Shown here: positions 1 through 7,901 of the stretch, piece after piece
Numbering within the stretch: the first letter of the stretch is position 1
Layout of the letters: every line of letters begins with the position of its first letter
From: an uncultured Ectothiorhodospiraceae bacterium
Lineage (GTDB): Bacteria > Pseudomonadota > Gammaproteobacteria > JAABTG01
NCBI GenBank assembly: GCA_937867305.1
Contig: CALMKJ010000131.1
Span: 42,072-106,071, forward strand
Reading direction: 5' to 3'
Length of the DNA stretch: 64,000 nt
Notes under the pieces: model-generated
What the model was told of the DNA's origin: nothing
Seen by the model: the letters and a program-made list of their open reading frames with translations, nothing else
The model's database searches: none
Translations under genes and position numbers: made by a program

Positions 1-116
1 AGGTCGGGCAGGACAAGAACCCGCGACGGTTCTGGTTCCACGCGTTCACGGGCGACGAAGTGGACGCCGCGATCGCGGAGAACAAGGCGGACCAGACCCT
101 CCTGGTTCAGTCTTGA
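1..116 (+). CDS. C-terminal end of an unidentified protein
   Basis: The reading frame is open from the window edge and ends at TGA 114-116, giving about 37 residues ending in NKADQTLLVQS. The start lies outside the window. The fragment is too short to assign a family. The stop codon is immediately followed by an IS200/IS605-type hairpin. Confidence 0.6.
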   Translation, partial: VGQDKNPRRFWFHAFTGDEVDAAIAENKADQTLLVQS

Positions 117-152
117 ATCCTCCCCACGGCTGAAGCCGGGGGCTTCACGCCC
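113..152 (-). mobile_element. Solitary IS200/IS605-type right end
   Basis: Read on the minus strand this is a GC hairpin (CGGCTTCAGCCG) followed by GGGGAGGA and TTCAA. It has the same layout as the right end of the IS at 23983 (hairpin, GGGGAGG, then TCAA). No transposase gene is attached, so it is probably a remnant or a non-autonomous end. It could alternatively act as a terminator for the preceding gene. Confidence 0.45.
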
Positions 153-180
153 CAGACCCCGTCACCAGTGAACGCGTTCA

Positions 181-209
181 GGGTGCATGACCCGGGTGCT
201 CCCGCACAC
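181..209 (+). promoter_or_regulatory. Start-associated motif, class I
   Basis: TGCATG (184-189), 13 bp, CGCACAC (203-209), then 9 bp to ATG 219. The 9-bp gap contains AAGG. Confidence 0.75.
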
Positions 210-218
210 GAACAAGGC

Positions 219-443
219 ATGAGTACAGCTACCGCTGAGACGACCGACGAGTTCACGTTGCTCAACGCCGACCGTTGCGACAGGTGCGGGGCACCCGCGT
301 TGGTGGCGACCGCGCACCTGGCCGGTGTGTTGATGTTCTGCGCCCACCACGCCAACGAGCACTTGCCGGCGTTGCTGGCCGACGACCGGGTCACCGTGAT
401 CGCCGACCAGCGTCACCGGCTCAGTGACGGGGTTCGGTCGTGA
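219..443 (+). CDS. DUF7455-like zinc-ribbon small protein
   Basis: A 74-residue protein with an RCDRCGAPA motif, a second metal-ligand cluster FCAHHANEH, and a C-terminal basic tail. This CxxC...CxxH arrangement matches the actinobacterial DUF7455 family, whose function is unknown. The start is fixed by the start-associated motif 9 bp upstream. The stop overlaps the next GTG start (GTGA), so the two genes are probably translated together. Confidence 0.8.
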   Translation: MSTATAETTDEFTLLNADRCDRCGAPALVATAHLAGVLMFCAHHANEHLPALLADDRVTVIADQRHRLSDGVRS

Positions 444-745
444 GCGCGTCCGTCACCGACTTCGCGGTCATCACCGCGTCTTCGGTCGAGCCTGCTGTCG
501 CGGACACGGCACCTGACCCGGATGCGCGGACCCGCCCTGTGAAGGACTGGTTCTCCGGGTTCTGCGGCCCCGGCAGCGAACCGTGCCGGGACGGGTCCAT
601 CGTCAACAAGGTCGGCGAACCGATCCGCTGGTGCCGCTACATGGCCACGAACGGGTCGAACGCCCCGCTGTTGCACCTGTACTGCGCGTGCGAGTGCCAC
701 GACAGCGAACGGGTCCCCGACGACCCGGCGTACCAGCAGAGCTGA
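440..745 (+). CDS. Cysteine-rich hypothetical protein
   Basis: A 101-residue protein starting at GTG 440, overlapping the previous stop by 4 nt. The C-terminal half contains clustered cysteines (FCGPGSEPC, WCRYM, YCACECH), which suggests metal binding or disulfides. No known domain is recognised. Confidence 0.65.
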   Translation: MSASVTDFAVITASSVEPAVADTAPDPDARTRPVKDWFSGFCGPGSEPCRDGSIVNKVGEPIRWCRYMATNGSNAPLLHLYCACECHDSERVPDDPAYQQS

Positions 746-787
746 CCCCGCACCCCTCCACCCTGACCTGACAAGGAAGCAACCCCG

Positions 788-1036
788 GTGTCCACGACCG
801 ACCGTTACGACGACCTGCTCGACGGCCTCGACCTGTTCGAGGCGTACCTGTCCGGTGACCCCGGCGCTGTCGAAGCGTTCTTGGCGTCGGGCAGTCCCGA
901 GGACCGTTTGGAGTCGGTGCTCACCGTCGCGCAGATCGTGACGCACACGTTGGAGTCGACCAGCGGCCACGGCACCGGCGAAGTGGTGGAGGCGGTTCGC
1001 CGTCAGCTCGTCCACGAACGCGGCAAGACCGGCTGA
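788..1036 (+). CDS. Small acidic hypothetical protein
   Basis: An 82-residue, acidic, probably helical protein. It starts at GTG 788 with AAGGAAG about 9 nt upstream. It lies between the cysteine-rich gene and ssb in the same orientation. No family is recognised. Confidence 0.6.
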   Translation: MSTTDRYDDLLDGLDLFEAYLSGDPGAVEAFLASGSPEDRLESVLTVAQIVTHTLESTSGHGTGEVVEAVRRQLVHERGKTG

Positions 1037-1076
1037 CCGGCCGGCCCTGCAACGCCTCTGCCGCCGGGTCGAACCG

Positions 1077-1090
1077 GGTGGCACAGGAAG
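1077..1090 (+). promoter_or_regulatory. Start-associated motif, class II, without adjacent start
   Basis: GGTGGCACAGGAAG matches the class II family seen before many other genes, but no start codon lies 7-8 nt after GGCACAG. It may drive the ssb transcript with a leader of about 90 nt. Confidence 0.45.
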
Positions 1091-1131
1091 AACGACCGAG
1101 GACCCAGCGGCACCGGGTTCGGAGTCATCAC

Positions 1132-1185
1132 AGGCCCTTCGGGGCGACCAACAGAGGCCCTTCGGGGCGAAAGGGGCGTAAGCCC
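1132..1185 (+). promoter_or_regulatory. Tandem hairpins in the ssb leader
   Basis: Two identical 16-bp copies, AGGCCCTTCGGGGCGA at 1132-1147 and 1155-1170, each fold as GCCC-TTCG-GGGC. A third stem, GGGC-GTAA-GCCC, abuts the ssb ATG and would sequester the purine-rich ribosome-binding region. The layout suggests translational control of ssb; that function is inferred. Confidence 0.5.
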
Positions 1186-1647
1186 ATGACCAGTCACATC
1201 ACCCTCACCGGCAACCTGGCCGCCGACCCGGTCCTGCGGACCAACCCGTCGGGCCAGTCTCGCGCCACGTTCCGGGTCGCGGTCGACTCCGGCGACAAGG
1301 AGAAGGGCACCGAGAAGACCCACTGGGTCGGTGTCACCGTGTTCGGTGCGCTCGCCGAGAACGTCGTCGCGTCGCTGTCGAAAGGCATGAACGTCACCGT
1401 CGCGGGTCGGATCGACTCCTACGACAAGGAGGTCGTGATCAACGGCGAGACGGTGAACCTGCAGATCCTGTCCGTGGTCGGCAACCAGGTCGGGCCCAAC
1501 CTGCGGTGGCAGTCCGCCCAGGTGGCCAAGGTCGCCCGTGCCGCTGCCGCGGCTCCCGCCCAGGCTCCGGCTCAGGCCCCGGTGCAGGCGGCGGCTGCCC
1601 CTGCTGCGGTGCCCGCTGCCGCCGCGGTGGCGGACGACGACTTCTGA
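1186..1647 (+). CDS. ssb: Single-stranded DNA-binding protein
   Basis: A 153-residue SSB. The N-terminal OB fold (about residues 1-105) begins MTSHITLTGNLAADPVLR and contains the THWVGVTVFG strand. A long Ala/Pro/Gln linker follows, and the end is the acidic tip DDDF, which in bacterial SSBs recruits partner proteins. ATG 1186 was chosen because it starts the OB fold and has AAGGGG upstream. Plasmid SSBs protect single-stranded DNA entering during conjugation. The leader carries three short hairpins. Confidence 0.95.
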   Translation: MTSHITLTGNLAADPVLRTNPSGQSRATFRVAVDSGDKEKGTEKTHWVGVTVFGALAENVVASLSKGMNVTVAGRIDSYDKEVVINGETVNLQILSVVGNQVGPNLRWQSAQVAKVARAAAAAPAQAPAQAPVQAAAAPAAVPAAAAVADDDF

Positions 1648-1710
1648 GTCGTCTGCCCCTCGCACAACGTCGAAGGCGTCCGGTTTCGTGCCGGGCGCCT
1701 TCGGTGCGTG

Positions 1711-1722
1711 TTGCGCATGGTG
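1711..1722 (+). promoter_or_regulatory. Upstream motif TTGCGCATGGTG
   Basis: One of four copies of T/TTGCGCATGGTG in the window, each on the coding strand 16-54 bp before a gene start. This one is 34 bp before the HNH gene. The role is unknown; it contains the palindrome TGCGCA. Confidence 0.4.
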
Positions 1723-1756
1723 TCGGGCGTACGAGCTGTCGACGAGGAGGTGGGCC

Positions 1757-2344
1757 GTGCACCTGATCCGCCGTCTGCTGTTCACGGCTGGTTGCCTGCT
1801 GTTCGGGTTACTCGTCTCCACGGTAACCTCTCCCCCGGCCGGTCACCCGGTTCCGGTGCGCGGGTTGCTCCGCGACACGCACCCGTTGCTGGGGTCGTCG
1901 GTCGAAGGTTTGTGGACGTTCTCGTGGGCGGTGTTCGACCACCCGTTGCTGTTCGGGGTGATCGCAGCCGTGTTGACGGTGCCGTGGCTGGTCGCCGTGT
2001 TGGTCTCCGCGCTTCCCCGGCGTGTCAACAAGGACCCGCAGAGGTTGTTCACGACCGACCAGCGGCGTTACGGGGCGACACGGGCCGGTGACCGGTGCGA
2101 GATGGAGAGCATCTTCTTCACCCGGTGCCGGCGACCTGGTGAGCACGGCGACCACTGGTTCCCTCATTCGTTGGGCGGCGGGACCGTCATGGACAACTTC
2201 GTGTGGGCGTGCGCCCGGTGCAACACGAGCAAAGGCGCCCGGATCCCGACCTGGTGGGAGACGTCCCGGCTCGAATGGCGTCGCCGTCGCTACTTCACCC
2301 CGGACCAGACGACGAGACCTACCCGGCGAGCACGGGCCGGGTGA
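1757..2344 (+). CDS. Membrane-anchored HNH endonuclease-like protein
   Basis: A 195-residue protein starting at GTG 1757 with GAGGAGG 6 nt upstream. Two hydrophobic segments lie near residues 5-25 and 55-80. The C-terminal half is an HNH nuclease core: CEMESIFF, GDHWFPHSLGG, DNFVWACARCN and TSKG supply the His, Asn and Cys positions. Membrane anchoring with a C-terminal nuclease recurs in actinobacterial transfer regions. The cleavage target is unknown. Confidence 0.75.
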   Translation: MHLIRRLLFTAGCLLFGLLVSTVTSPPAGHPVPVRGLLRDTHPLLGSSVEGLWTFSWAVFDHPLLFGVIAAVLTVPWLVAVLVSALPRRVNKDPQRLFTTDQRRYGATRAGDRCEMESIFFTRCRRPGEHGDHWFPHSLGGGTVMDNFVWACARCNTSKGARIPTWWETSRLEWRRRRYFTPDQTTRPTRRARAG

Positions 2345-2387
2345 ACCGCACACCGCAGGGGTGCAGGGCGGCGTCGACCGCCGCGGC

Positions 2388-2400
2388 TTTGCGCATGGTG
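2388..2400 (+). promoter_or_regulatory. Upstream motif TTTGCGCATGGTG
   Basis: Second copy of the motif also found at 1711, 16247 and 21723. It ends 16 bp before the start of the large hydrolase gene. Confidence 0.4.
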
Positions 2401-2416
2401 AACAGGGCAGGGACAT

Positions 2417-5400
2417 GTGAGAGGACGCCGACCCACAGTGAGCGACGACACCACCCCCGAGTTCCCCGACGGTGACACCGAAGGGGTCCTCGGCGAGCCT
2501 GCTTCCGGGGAGTCGCTGACCGACGACGTCTCGAAGGTCGCCTCGAGTGCGTCCCGGGGCGCCCAGTTGGGCACGAAGCTCGGCGGCGCGCACGGTGCCG
2601 CGATCGGTGCGGTCGCCGGCGGGTCGATGGGGGCGTTGCGCAGCAAACGGGGCAGGCGGCTCGTGTTGTTGGCCCTGGTCCCCCAGATCGCGATGCTGGT
2701 CGGGTTCATCCTGATGACCACGTCGGTGCTCACGATCGTGACCGACACCGATTCGGCTGCATCGGCCACCGAATGGAACAAGGCGCGAGCCGCCGCGGAA
2801 CGTGACGGTGTGACGTCCGCAGCGTCGGACCTGGCTGCGTCGGCCGCGGAAGGAACCGCTGTCCCGCCGTTGGTCATCATGGCGTCCGCGAAAGAGTCCG
2901 GGGTGTCGTTGGACGGCGAACCGGAACAGTACGACGACGAAGCGAAGACGGACGCGAAACAGGAAGGGACCCCGTTGGGTCCGCACGCGTTCGTGTACCA
3001 CGACACGGTCGACCTGGCTGAGAAGCTCGGGTTGGGCAAACCGGCGTTCGAGGACCTTCTCGACCCGTACAAGTCGTCGCGGCTGTACGCCCGGATCCTC
3101 GGGTTGCTCGCCAACCGGGACAAGGTACCGACCCCGTTGAACCTGGGTGTCGGGGTCGTGTCGGTCGACACCGACGACGAAGCGGAACTCCCGGACACGG
3201 CGACAGCCGGCGACGGAGAAGAGTCGGTTGCTTCGGAGACGGGCGACGACAGCGCAACCCACGACACGTACCAGCTCAGCGACAACCCGAACGACCAGGC
3301 GGAAGCCGAGAAGGTCAAAGACGACTGGGTCGACATCCTCGGTGACACACCGGTCGAGGCGGCCTCGGAACGCGCCGAACGGATCTACGACCAGGCGTTC
3401 CAGTGGTACTTGGGCGAGTCCGGCGGGTGCCTGCCCGGGTCCGCCACGGGCGCGGCGTCCGGTCAGTGGGCCAACCCGATCGCCGCGATCGGCCCACCCG
3501 ACGGGTACGGGGTGTTCGGGCCGCGGCCCACGAGCATCGGCGGCGGGTCCGGGTACCACGACGGGGTCGACTTGAACGGCACCGCCGGCGAAGGGAGCCC
3601 CGTGTACGCGGCCGGTTCCGGCATCGTCACGGTCGTCGACTCCGAAGGGTACGGACCCAACTGGGTGAAGATCGACCACGGCGGCGGCATCGTCACCGAG
3701 TACGGGCACATGGCGTCGGCGACGGTCACGACCGGGGCGCAGGTGGGCGCCGGCACCCAGATCGGCACCGAAGGCAACATGGGCACCTGGTCGTCTGGGG
3801 CGCACTTGCACTTCTCCGTGTCGTGGCCCGCACAGGCCGCAGACGCGGCGTCGCGGGGGTACGTCGACCCGGAGGCTTTCTTCGCCGAACACGGCATCAC
3901 GTTGGGTTCCGACGTGGTCGGGGTTGTAGTCGGTGGCGGTGACCCGACGACCGGAACCGGGACCGCTCCGCCGTCGCAGGTGGCGGCCGACGAGGTGCGC
4001 ATCGTCCAGGCGAACATCAAGACGACGACCCCGTTGTCGACGTACAACAAGCACGTCGACCAGGTCGTTGCCATGGCGCCCGACTTCATCTCGTTCAACG
4101 AGGTGTCGTCGCGGACCCCCGAACAGATCACCCCGGACGGGTACGCGTCGTACCGGGATGTGCCCGTGTACCCGGCAGGTGAGTCCCGTGGCACCGCGGT
4201 CGCGTGGCGCACCGACAAGTGGACGATGAGCGACAAGGGCCGGATCCGGCTCACCGAGTCGCCGGTGCGGATCGACAACCGGTGGGCGACGTGGGTGACG
4301 GTCACCGGCAGCGGCGGAAACCAGGTCTCGTTCGTGTCGGTGCACGCGATGACGAACCCGCGCCTGTACGGGCCGAACAAGCCGGCCCGGCAAGCCAACT
4401 ACCGGCTCGGCATGGAGAACCTCAACTCGCTCATCGACGCGTTGTCGGTGCGCGGGGCCGTGTTCGTGGCCGGCGACTTCAACTCCCGGCTCAGTCACGA
4501 CGACCCGTGGGGCCCCGAAGTCATGTTGGCAGCCTCCGGCATGAAGTCGTCGTTCGACCTCCTCGGGTCGGTTCCTGCCGGGGTGTCGATCGACTACGTG
4601 TTCGCTCAACCGGGCGCCGGGGTCACGGCGCTGCGTCACGGGAGCTGGTCGTTGCCGGACCACCCGGCGTTGTGGGCCGACTTCAAGCTGGGCACGACGG
4701 TCGGTGACGGTTCGGTGTCTCCTGTCGGGAACGGCAGCGCGTTGCCGTCGTCGTGGGTGGCCCGCCCGTCGTCGGGCAGCCCGGTCACGTTGACGTCGAA
4801 ACAGCTCGGGTACGCCGCCCAGATCGCGGCGGTGGGAGCCCAGATGGGTGTGTCGGACGACGCGGTCGTCGTCGCGTTCATGACGGTGCTCGTGGAGTCG
4901 AAGTTCCAGATGTACGCCTCGGACGTGTACCCGGAGACGGTCGAGATGCCGCACGACGCGGTCGGGTCGGACCACGACTCGGTCGGGTTGTTCCAGCAGC
5001 GCCCGGAGTCCGGGTGGGGGTCCGCGTCGTCGTTGATGAGCGTGGAGTATTCGGCGAAGGCGTTCTTCGGCGGTCCGGGCGGCCCGAACGGCGGCAGCCC
5101 GCGTGGCCTCCTCGACGTCGCCGGGTGGGAGAGCATGCCGAAGGGCACAGCCGCCCAGTCGGTGCAGGTGTCGGCGTTCCCGGACAAGTACGCGTTGTGG
5201 GAGTCCGCCGCGACCGAGTTGCTCGCGTTGGTCGGGGGCACCACGGTCGCCACCAGTGCGTGCGGTGCGGCGACCGGCACCGGCGGCACGAGCTTCACGT
5301 TGGCCACGTTCAACGTGCTCGGCAACAGCCACACCGAACCGGGCGGCAACAAAGCCCACCTCGGGTTCGACCAGTACGGTCCGCGGCTCGACAGCGCCGT

Positions 5401-6391
5401 GTCGTACCTGTCCGAGTACGGGGTGTCGGTCGTCGGGTTGCAGGAGTTCGAGCCGGTCCAGAACCGGTACTTCGTCGACAACTACTCCGGTGCGTGGGAT
5501 GTGTGGCCGAAGAACACGAACATGACGGACGCGGTCGCGTGGCGCACCGACGAATGGACGTTCGTGTCCGGTGACACGTTCACGATCCCGTACTTCGGCG
5601 GCAACCCGAAACCGATGCCGTACGTGAAGCTGCGCAACAACACGACGAACCTGGAGTCGTACGTCGTCAACGTCCACAACCCGGCGGACGTGCAAGGGAA
5701 CGCGGCCGGGTACCGGGCGACCGCCCTGGTTCGAGAGAAGGAGCTGGTCGCCGAGCTGGGGGCCGACGGGTCGGATGTGTTCCTGGTCGGCGACTTCAAC
5801 GACGTCGACGAACCGCATTGTGCGTTGACCCCGGAGCTGACCTCAGCGTTCGGTGCCGGCTCGACGGCCCCGTGCCGCGCCCCCGACGCGGTACACATCG
5901 ACCAGATCTTCGGTGCCGGCGCGTCGACGCTCAGCAGCGGGACTCAACATCCGGAGACGAACAACCGGGCCACCAGCGACCACCCGTTGGTGACGGCGAC
6001 GGTGACCACGTTGGGGTCGTCGAGCTCGTCGTACGACCTGGGAGCGGTTCACCCGGACGCGGCAGCGGTGGCGAACCTGCTCGGCCCCATGTTCAACATC
6101 GAGACGGTCGGCGGGATCGGGGTCCGGTCCCAGCCCACCTGCCACACCGAAGGGCTCGGCTTGGACTTCATGGTGCCGCTCAACGCCGCCGGCAAGGCAC
6201 AGGGACAGCAGTTGGCTGACTACGCGGCAGCGCACGCGGTCGAACTGAAGATCAACGCCGTCATCTGGTACCAGCAGATCTGGTCCCAGGCGCACGCGGC
6301 TGAAGGGTGGCGGGGCATGGAAGACCGGGGCGACCCGACCCAGAACCATATGGACCACGTGCACCTGTCGATCGCCCCGTGCGAACTGTGA
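2417..6391 (+). CDS. Multidomain surface hydrolase: M23, two DNase-I-like domains, lysozyme-like domain
   Basis: A 1324-residue protein starting at GTG 2417 (AGGG 6 nt upstream). Order of parts: glycine-rich N-terminus; one transmembrane segment near residues 78-108; M23 metallopeptidase about 365-480, with Zn ligands in YHDGVDL and HLHF; first endonuclease/exonuclease/phosphatase domain about 527-758 (FNEV, AGDFNSR, PDHPA); lysozyme or transglycosylase-like region about 775-943 (VESKF, SVGLFQQRP); second endonuclease/exonuclease/phosphatase domain about 959-1198 (LQEFE, GDFNDVD, SDHPLV); ARB_07466-like tail ending DHVHLSIAPCEL. Catalytic motifs of the M23 and both nuclease-like domains look intact. 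It probably acts outside the membrane as the wall-opening component of a type IV secretion system. The paired nuclease-like domains are unusual and their substrate (DNA, RNA or phosphoester) is unknown. Confidence 0.88.
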   Translation: MRGRRPTVSDDTTPEFPDGDTEGVLGEPASGESLTDDVSKVASSASRGAQLGTKLGGAHGAAIGAVAGGSMGALRSKRGRRLVLLALVPQIAMLVGFILMTTSVLTIVTDTDSAASATEWNKARAAAERDGVTSAASDLAASAAEGTAVPPLVIMASAKESGVSLDGEPEQYDDEAKTDAKQEGTPLGPHAFVYHDTVDLAEKLGLGKPAFEDLLDPYKSSRLYARILGLLANRDKVPTPLNLGVGVVSVDTDDEAELPDTATAGDGEESVASETGDDSATHDTYQLSDNPNDQAEAEKVKDDWVDILGDTPVEAASERAERIYDQAFQWYLGESGGCLPGSATGAASGQWANPIAAIGPPDGYGVFGPRPTSIGGGSGYHDGVDLNGTAGEGSPVYAAGSGIVTVVDSEGYGPNWVKIDHGGGIVTEYGHMASATVTTGAQVGAGTQIGTEGNMGTWSSGAHLHFSVSWPAQAADAASRGYVDPEAFFAEHGITLGSDVVGVVVGGGDPTTGTGTAPPSQVAADEVRIVQANIKTTTPLSTYNKHVDQVVAMAPDFISFNEVSSRTPEQITPDGYASYRDVPVYPAGESRGTAVAWRTDKWTMSDKGRIRLTESPVRIDNRWATWVTVTGSGGNQVSFVSVHAMTNPRLYGPNKPARQANYRLGMENLNSLIDALSVRGAVFVAGDFNSRLSHDDPWGPEVMLAASGMKSSFDLLGSVPAGVSIDYVFAQPGAGVTALRHGSWSLPDHPALWADFKLGTTVGDGSVSPVGNGSALPSSWVARPSSGSPVTLTSKQLGYAAQIAAVGAQMGVSDDAVVVAFMTVLVESKFQMYASDVYPETVEMPHDAVGSDHDSVGLFQQRPESGWGSASSLMSVEYSAKAFFGGPGGPNGGSPRGLLDVAGWESMPKGTAAQSVQVSAFPDKYALWESAATELLALVGGTTVATSACGAATGTGGTSFTLATFNVLGNSHTEPGGNKAHLGFDQYGPRLDSAVSYLSEYGVSVVGLQEFEPVQNRYFVDNYSGAWDVWPKNTNMTDAVAWRTDEWTFVSGDTFTIPYFGGNPKPMPYVKLRNNTTNLESYVVNVHNPADVQGNAAGYRATALVREKELVAELGADGSDVFLVGDFNDVDEPHCALTPELTSAFGAGSTAPCRAPDAVHIDQIFGAGASTLSSGTQHPETNNRATSDHPLVTATVTTLGSSSSSYDLGAVHPDAAAVANLLGPMFNIETVGGIGVRSQPTCHTEGLGLDFMVPLNAAGKAQGQQLADYAAAHAVELKINAVIWYQQIWSQAHAAEGWRGMEDRGDPTQNHMDHVHLSIAPCEL

Positions 6392-6405
6392 GAACCGGAG
6401 GAGAC

Positions 6406-7089
6406 ATGAAGAAGAACCCGGCCGTCATGTACGCGGTCGCCGCGACCCTGGTCGTCACCGTCCTGGGTTTGCAGTTCGCCGGCGTGTTCGCCCACGACAC
6501 GGCACCGCAAGGCGCCACAGACCCGGCACCGGCCGCCTCTGTCACGGTCGCCCCGTCGGTGCCCGACGGCGGCAACGAGGAGGCCGACGCCACGGAGCCG
6601 GCTGCGGAGTCGGTGGAAGACACGGTGCCCGGGTTCGACGAGCGGGTCGCGGTGAAGGCGGCGGTCGCACGTTCGACGTGGTCGTGGGAAGACGACGGGC
6701 CTTCTGAGTGGACGGACCGGTTGGCGGCCTTGTCGACCGACGACTACGCCGACCAGCTCGGCGACCTGCCGGTGACCGCGGTGGAGGAGTCGGACTGGGA
6801 GCGCGGTGTCGTCGCCCCGGAAGCGGTGTCGAAGGTCACGGGTGTGACGGTGCAGCACCTGGACGGGTCGGCTGCGTCCGGCACCGTGGACGTGGTGGTG
6901 AGGTACCGGGTCGAGGTGGCGTACGGGCGCCCGGACCTGGTGGACGCTCACGCCGGTGAAGGGTCGGTCGTCGAACGGGTGGTCCCGGGCGCCGGTGAGT
7001 GGGTCGAGCTGTACGCCCAGGAGGTCAACATGCGGTTCGTGTTCGACGGCCGGCGTTGGTTGTTGGACGCGACCGCGTACCCGGCATGA
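6406..7089 (+). CDS. Membrane-anchored VirB8/TcpC-like protein
   Basis: A 227-residue protein with GGAGGAG before ATG 6406. One N-terminal transmembrane segment (YAVAATLVVTVLGLQFAGVF), a Pro/Ala/Glu-rich linker, and a C-terminal alpha/beta domain of NTF2-like appearance ending FDGRRWLLDATAYPA. It lies 14 nt after the wall hydrolase gene and before a paralogue, the order expected of VirB1-like and VirB8-like components in Gram-positive conjugation systems. Assignment rests on topology and context, not on a catalytic motif. Confidence 0.55.
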   Translation: MKKNPAVMYAVAATLVVTVLGLQFAGVFAHDTAPQGATDPAPAASVTVAPSVPDGGNEEADATEPAAESVEDTVPGFDERVAVKAAVARSTWSWEDDGPSEWTDRLAALSTDDYADQLGDLPVTAVEESDWERGVVAPEAVSKVTGVTVQHLDGSAASGTVDVVVRYRVEVAYGRPDLVDAHAGEGSVVERVVPGAGEWVELYAQEVNMRFVFDGRRWLLDATAYPA

Positions 7090-7102
7090 GAGGGGTCTGG
7101 TC

Positions 7103-7756
7103 GTGAACAAGACGGTCGGTGTGGCTGTGGCTGCCGCGATCCTGGCGGTGATCGGAGTCGTGCAGGGCGCGTCGATGCTCGGCGACGCCGGTGACGGCGC
7201 TCCGGGGCGTGCTGTGGAGCCGTCTGCGACGCCGACAGTCGTGGTGGTGCCCCAGGAGCCCACGGGAACACGGAAACCGTCTGGTGGGCCCTCTGGGATG
7301 CCGGAGACGGCTTCTCCGGCCGAACCGTCCGGGACGGTGCAGGTGACGGCGCCGGACCCGTCTCTTGCGGAGGCGTTGGTGGTCGCGTACTACACGCGGT
7401 CGTGGCGTGACGAGTCGGTGCGGTCGTGGCAGGCCGCTGTCCTCGAGTTGGGTGACGGTGAGCTGCGACGCGGGTTGCACCACGAGTACGGGGACGCCCC
7501 GTCTGCGGCGGAGAAGCAGGAATGGGCGAACGTGATCGCCGACCCACGCGGTTCGACGAGGGTCGTGGACGTGCAGGCGACCCCGCAACGGTCCACCGAG
7601 GACGGGCACGCGGTGTTCAAGGTGGAGTTCACGGTCGAGAAGAAGACGGAACAGCCGCCGGCTGACTGGGACGAGGTGTTCACGGACACGTGGCGTGTCG
7701 AGTACGCGTGGGACGGCGAACGGTGGCTCGCCCACACGATCGAAGTCGTGGACTGA
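7103..7756 (+). CDS. Membrane-anchored VirB8/TcpC-like protein, paralogue of the previous gene
   Basis: A 217-residue protein starting at GTG 7103 (AGGGG upstream), 13 nt after the preceding stop. Same plan as its neighbour: N-terminal transmembrane helix, Thr/Pro-rich linker, C-terminal domain ending WDGERWLAHTIEVVD, which resembles the neighbour's FDGRRWLLDATAYPA. Two such proteins side by side suggest partner subunits of the same envelope complex. Confidence 0.55.
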   Translation: MNKTVGVAVAAAILAVIGVVQGASMLGDAGDGAPGRAVEPSATPTVVVVPQEPTGTRKPSGGPSGMPETASPAEPSGTVQVTAPDPSLAEALVVAYYTRSWRDESVRSWQAAVLELGDGELRRGLHHEYGDAPSAAEKQEWANVIADPRGSTRVVDVQATPQRSTEDGHAVFKVEFTVEKKTEQPPADWDEVFTDTWRVEYAWDGERWLAHTIEVVD

Positions 7757-7830
7757 CCGGGCGGGTTGGCGTTCGTCGGTCCACGGCCCCTTGGGAACCC
7801 ACAACAGCGGAAGTTGCTGTTAGAGGAAAC

Positions 7831-7876
7831 TGAACTAACCTATAATAAGAGTCGTCACTGTTATAGTTTGTCCAAA
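7831..7876 (+). promoter_or_regulatory. AT-rich promoter/operator of the Fic gene
   Basis: A conspicuous AT-rich patch in GC-rich DNA. It contains a perfect TATAAT (7841-7846) and an inverted repeat CTATAA (7840-7845) / TTATAG (7861-7866). It lies 25-70 bp before the Fic start. No clear -35 is seen. Its composition differs from the class I start motifs. Confidence 0.5.
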
Positions 7877-7901
7877 CATCCTTGAACGAGGGATCAGTCC
7901 A

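Noticed and set aside
107..1084. Long minus-strand frames over the first kilobase
   Set aside because: Arg/Gly/Pro-rich antisense frames of GC-rich genes; the plus-strand genes have start motifs, ribosome-binding sites and recognisable domains.
1808..5818. A 1336-codon minus-strand open frame opposite the hydrolase gene
   Set aside because: Arg/Val/His-rich composition with no domains; it exists because the GC-rich plus-strand gene leaves few stops on the other strand.
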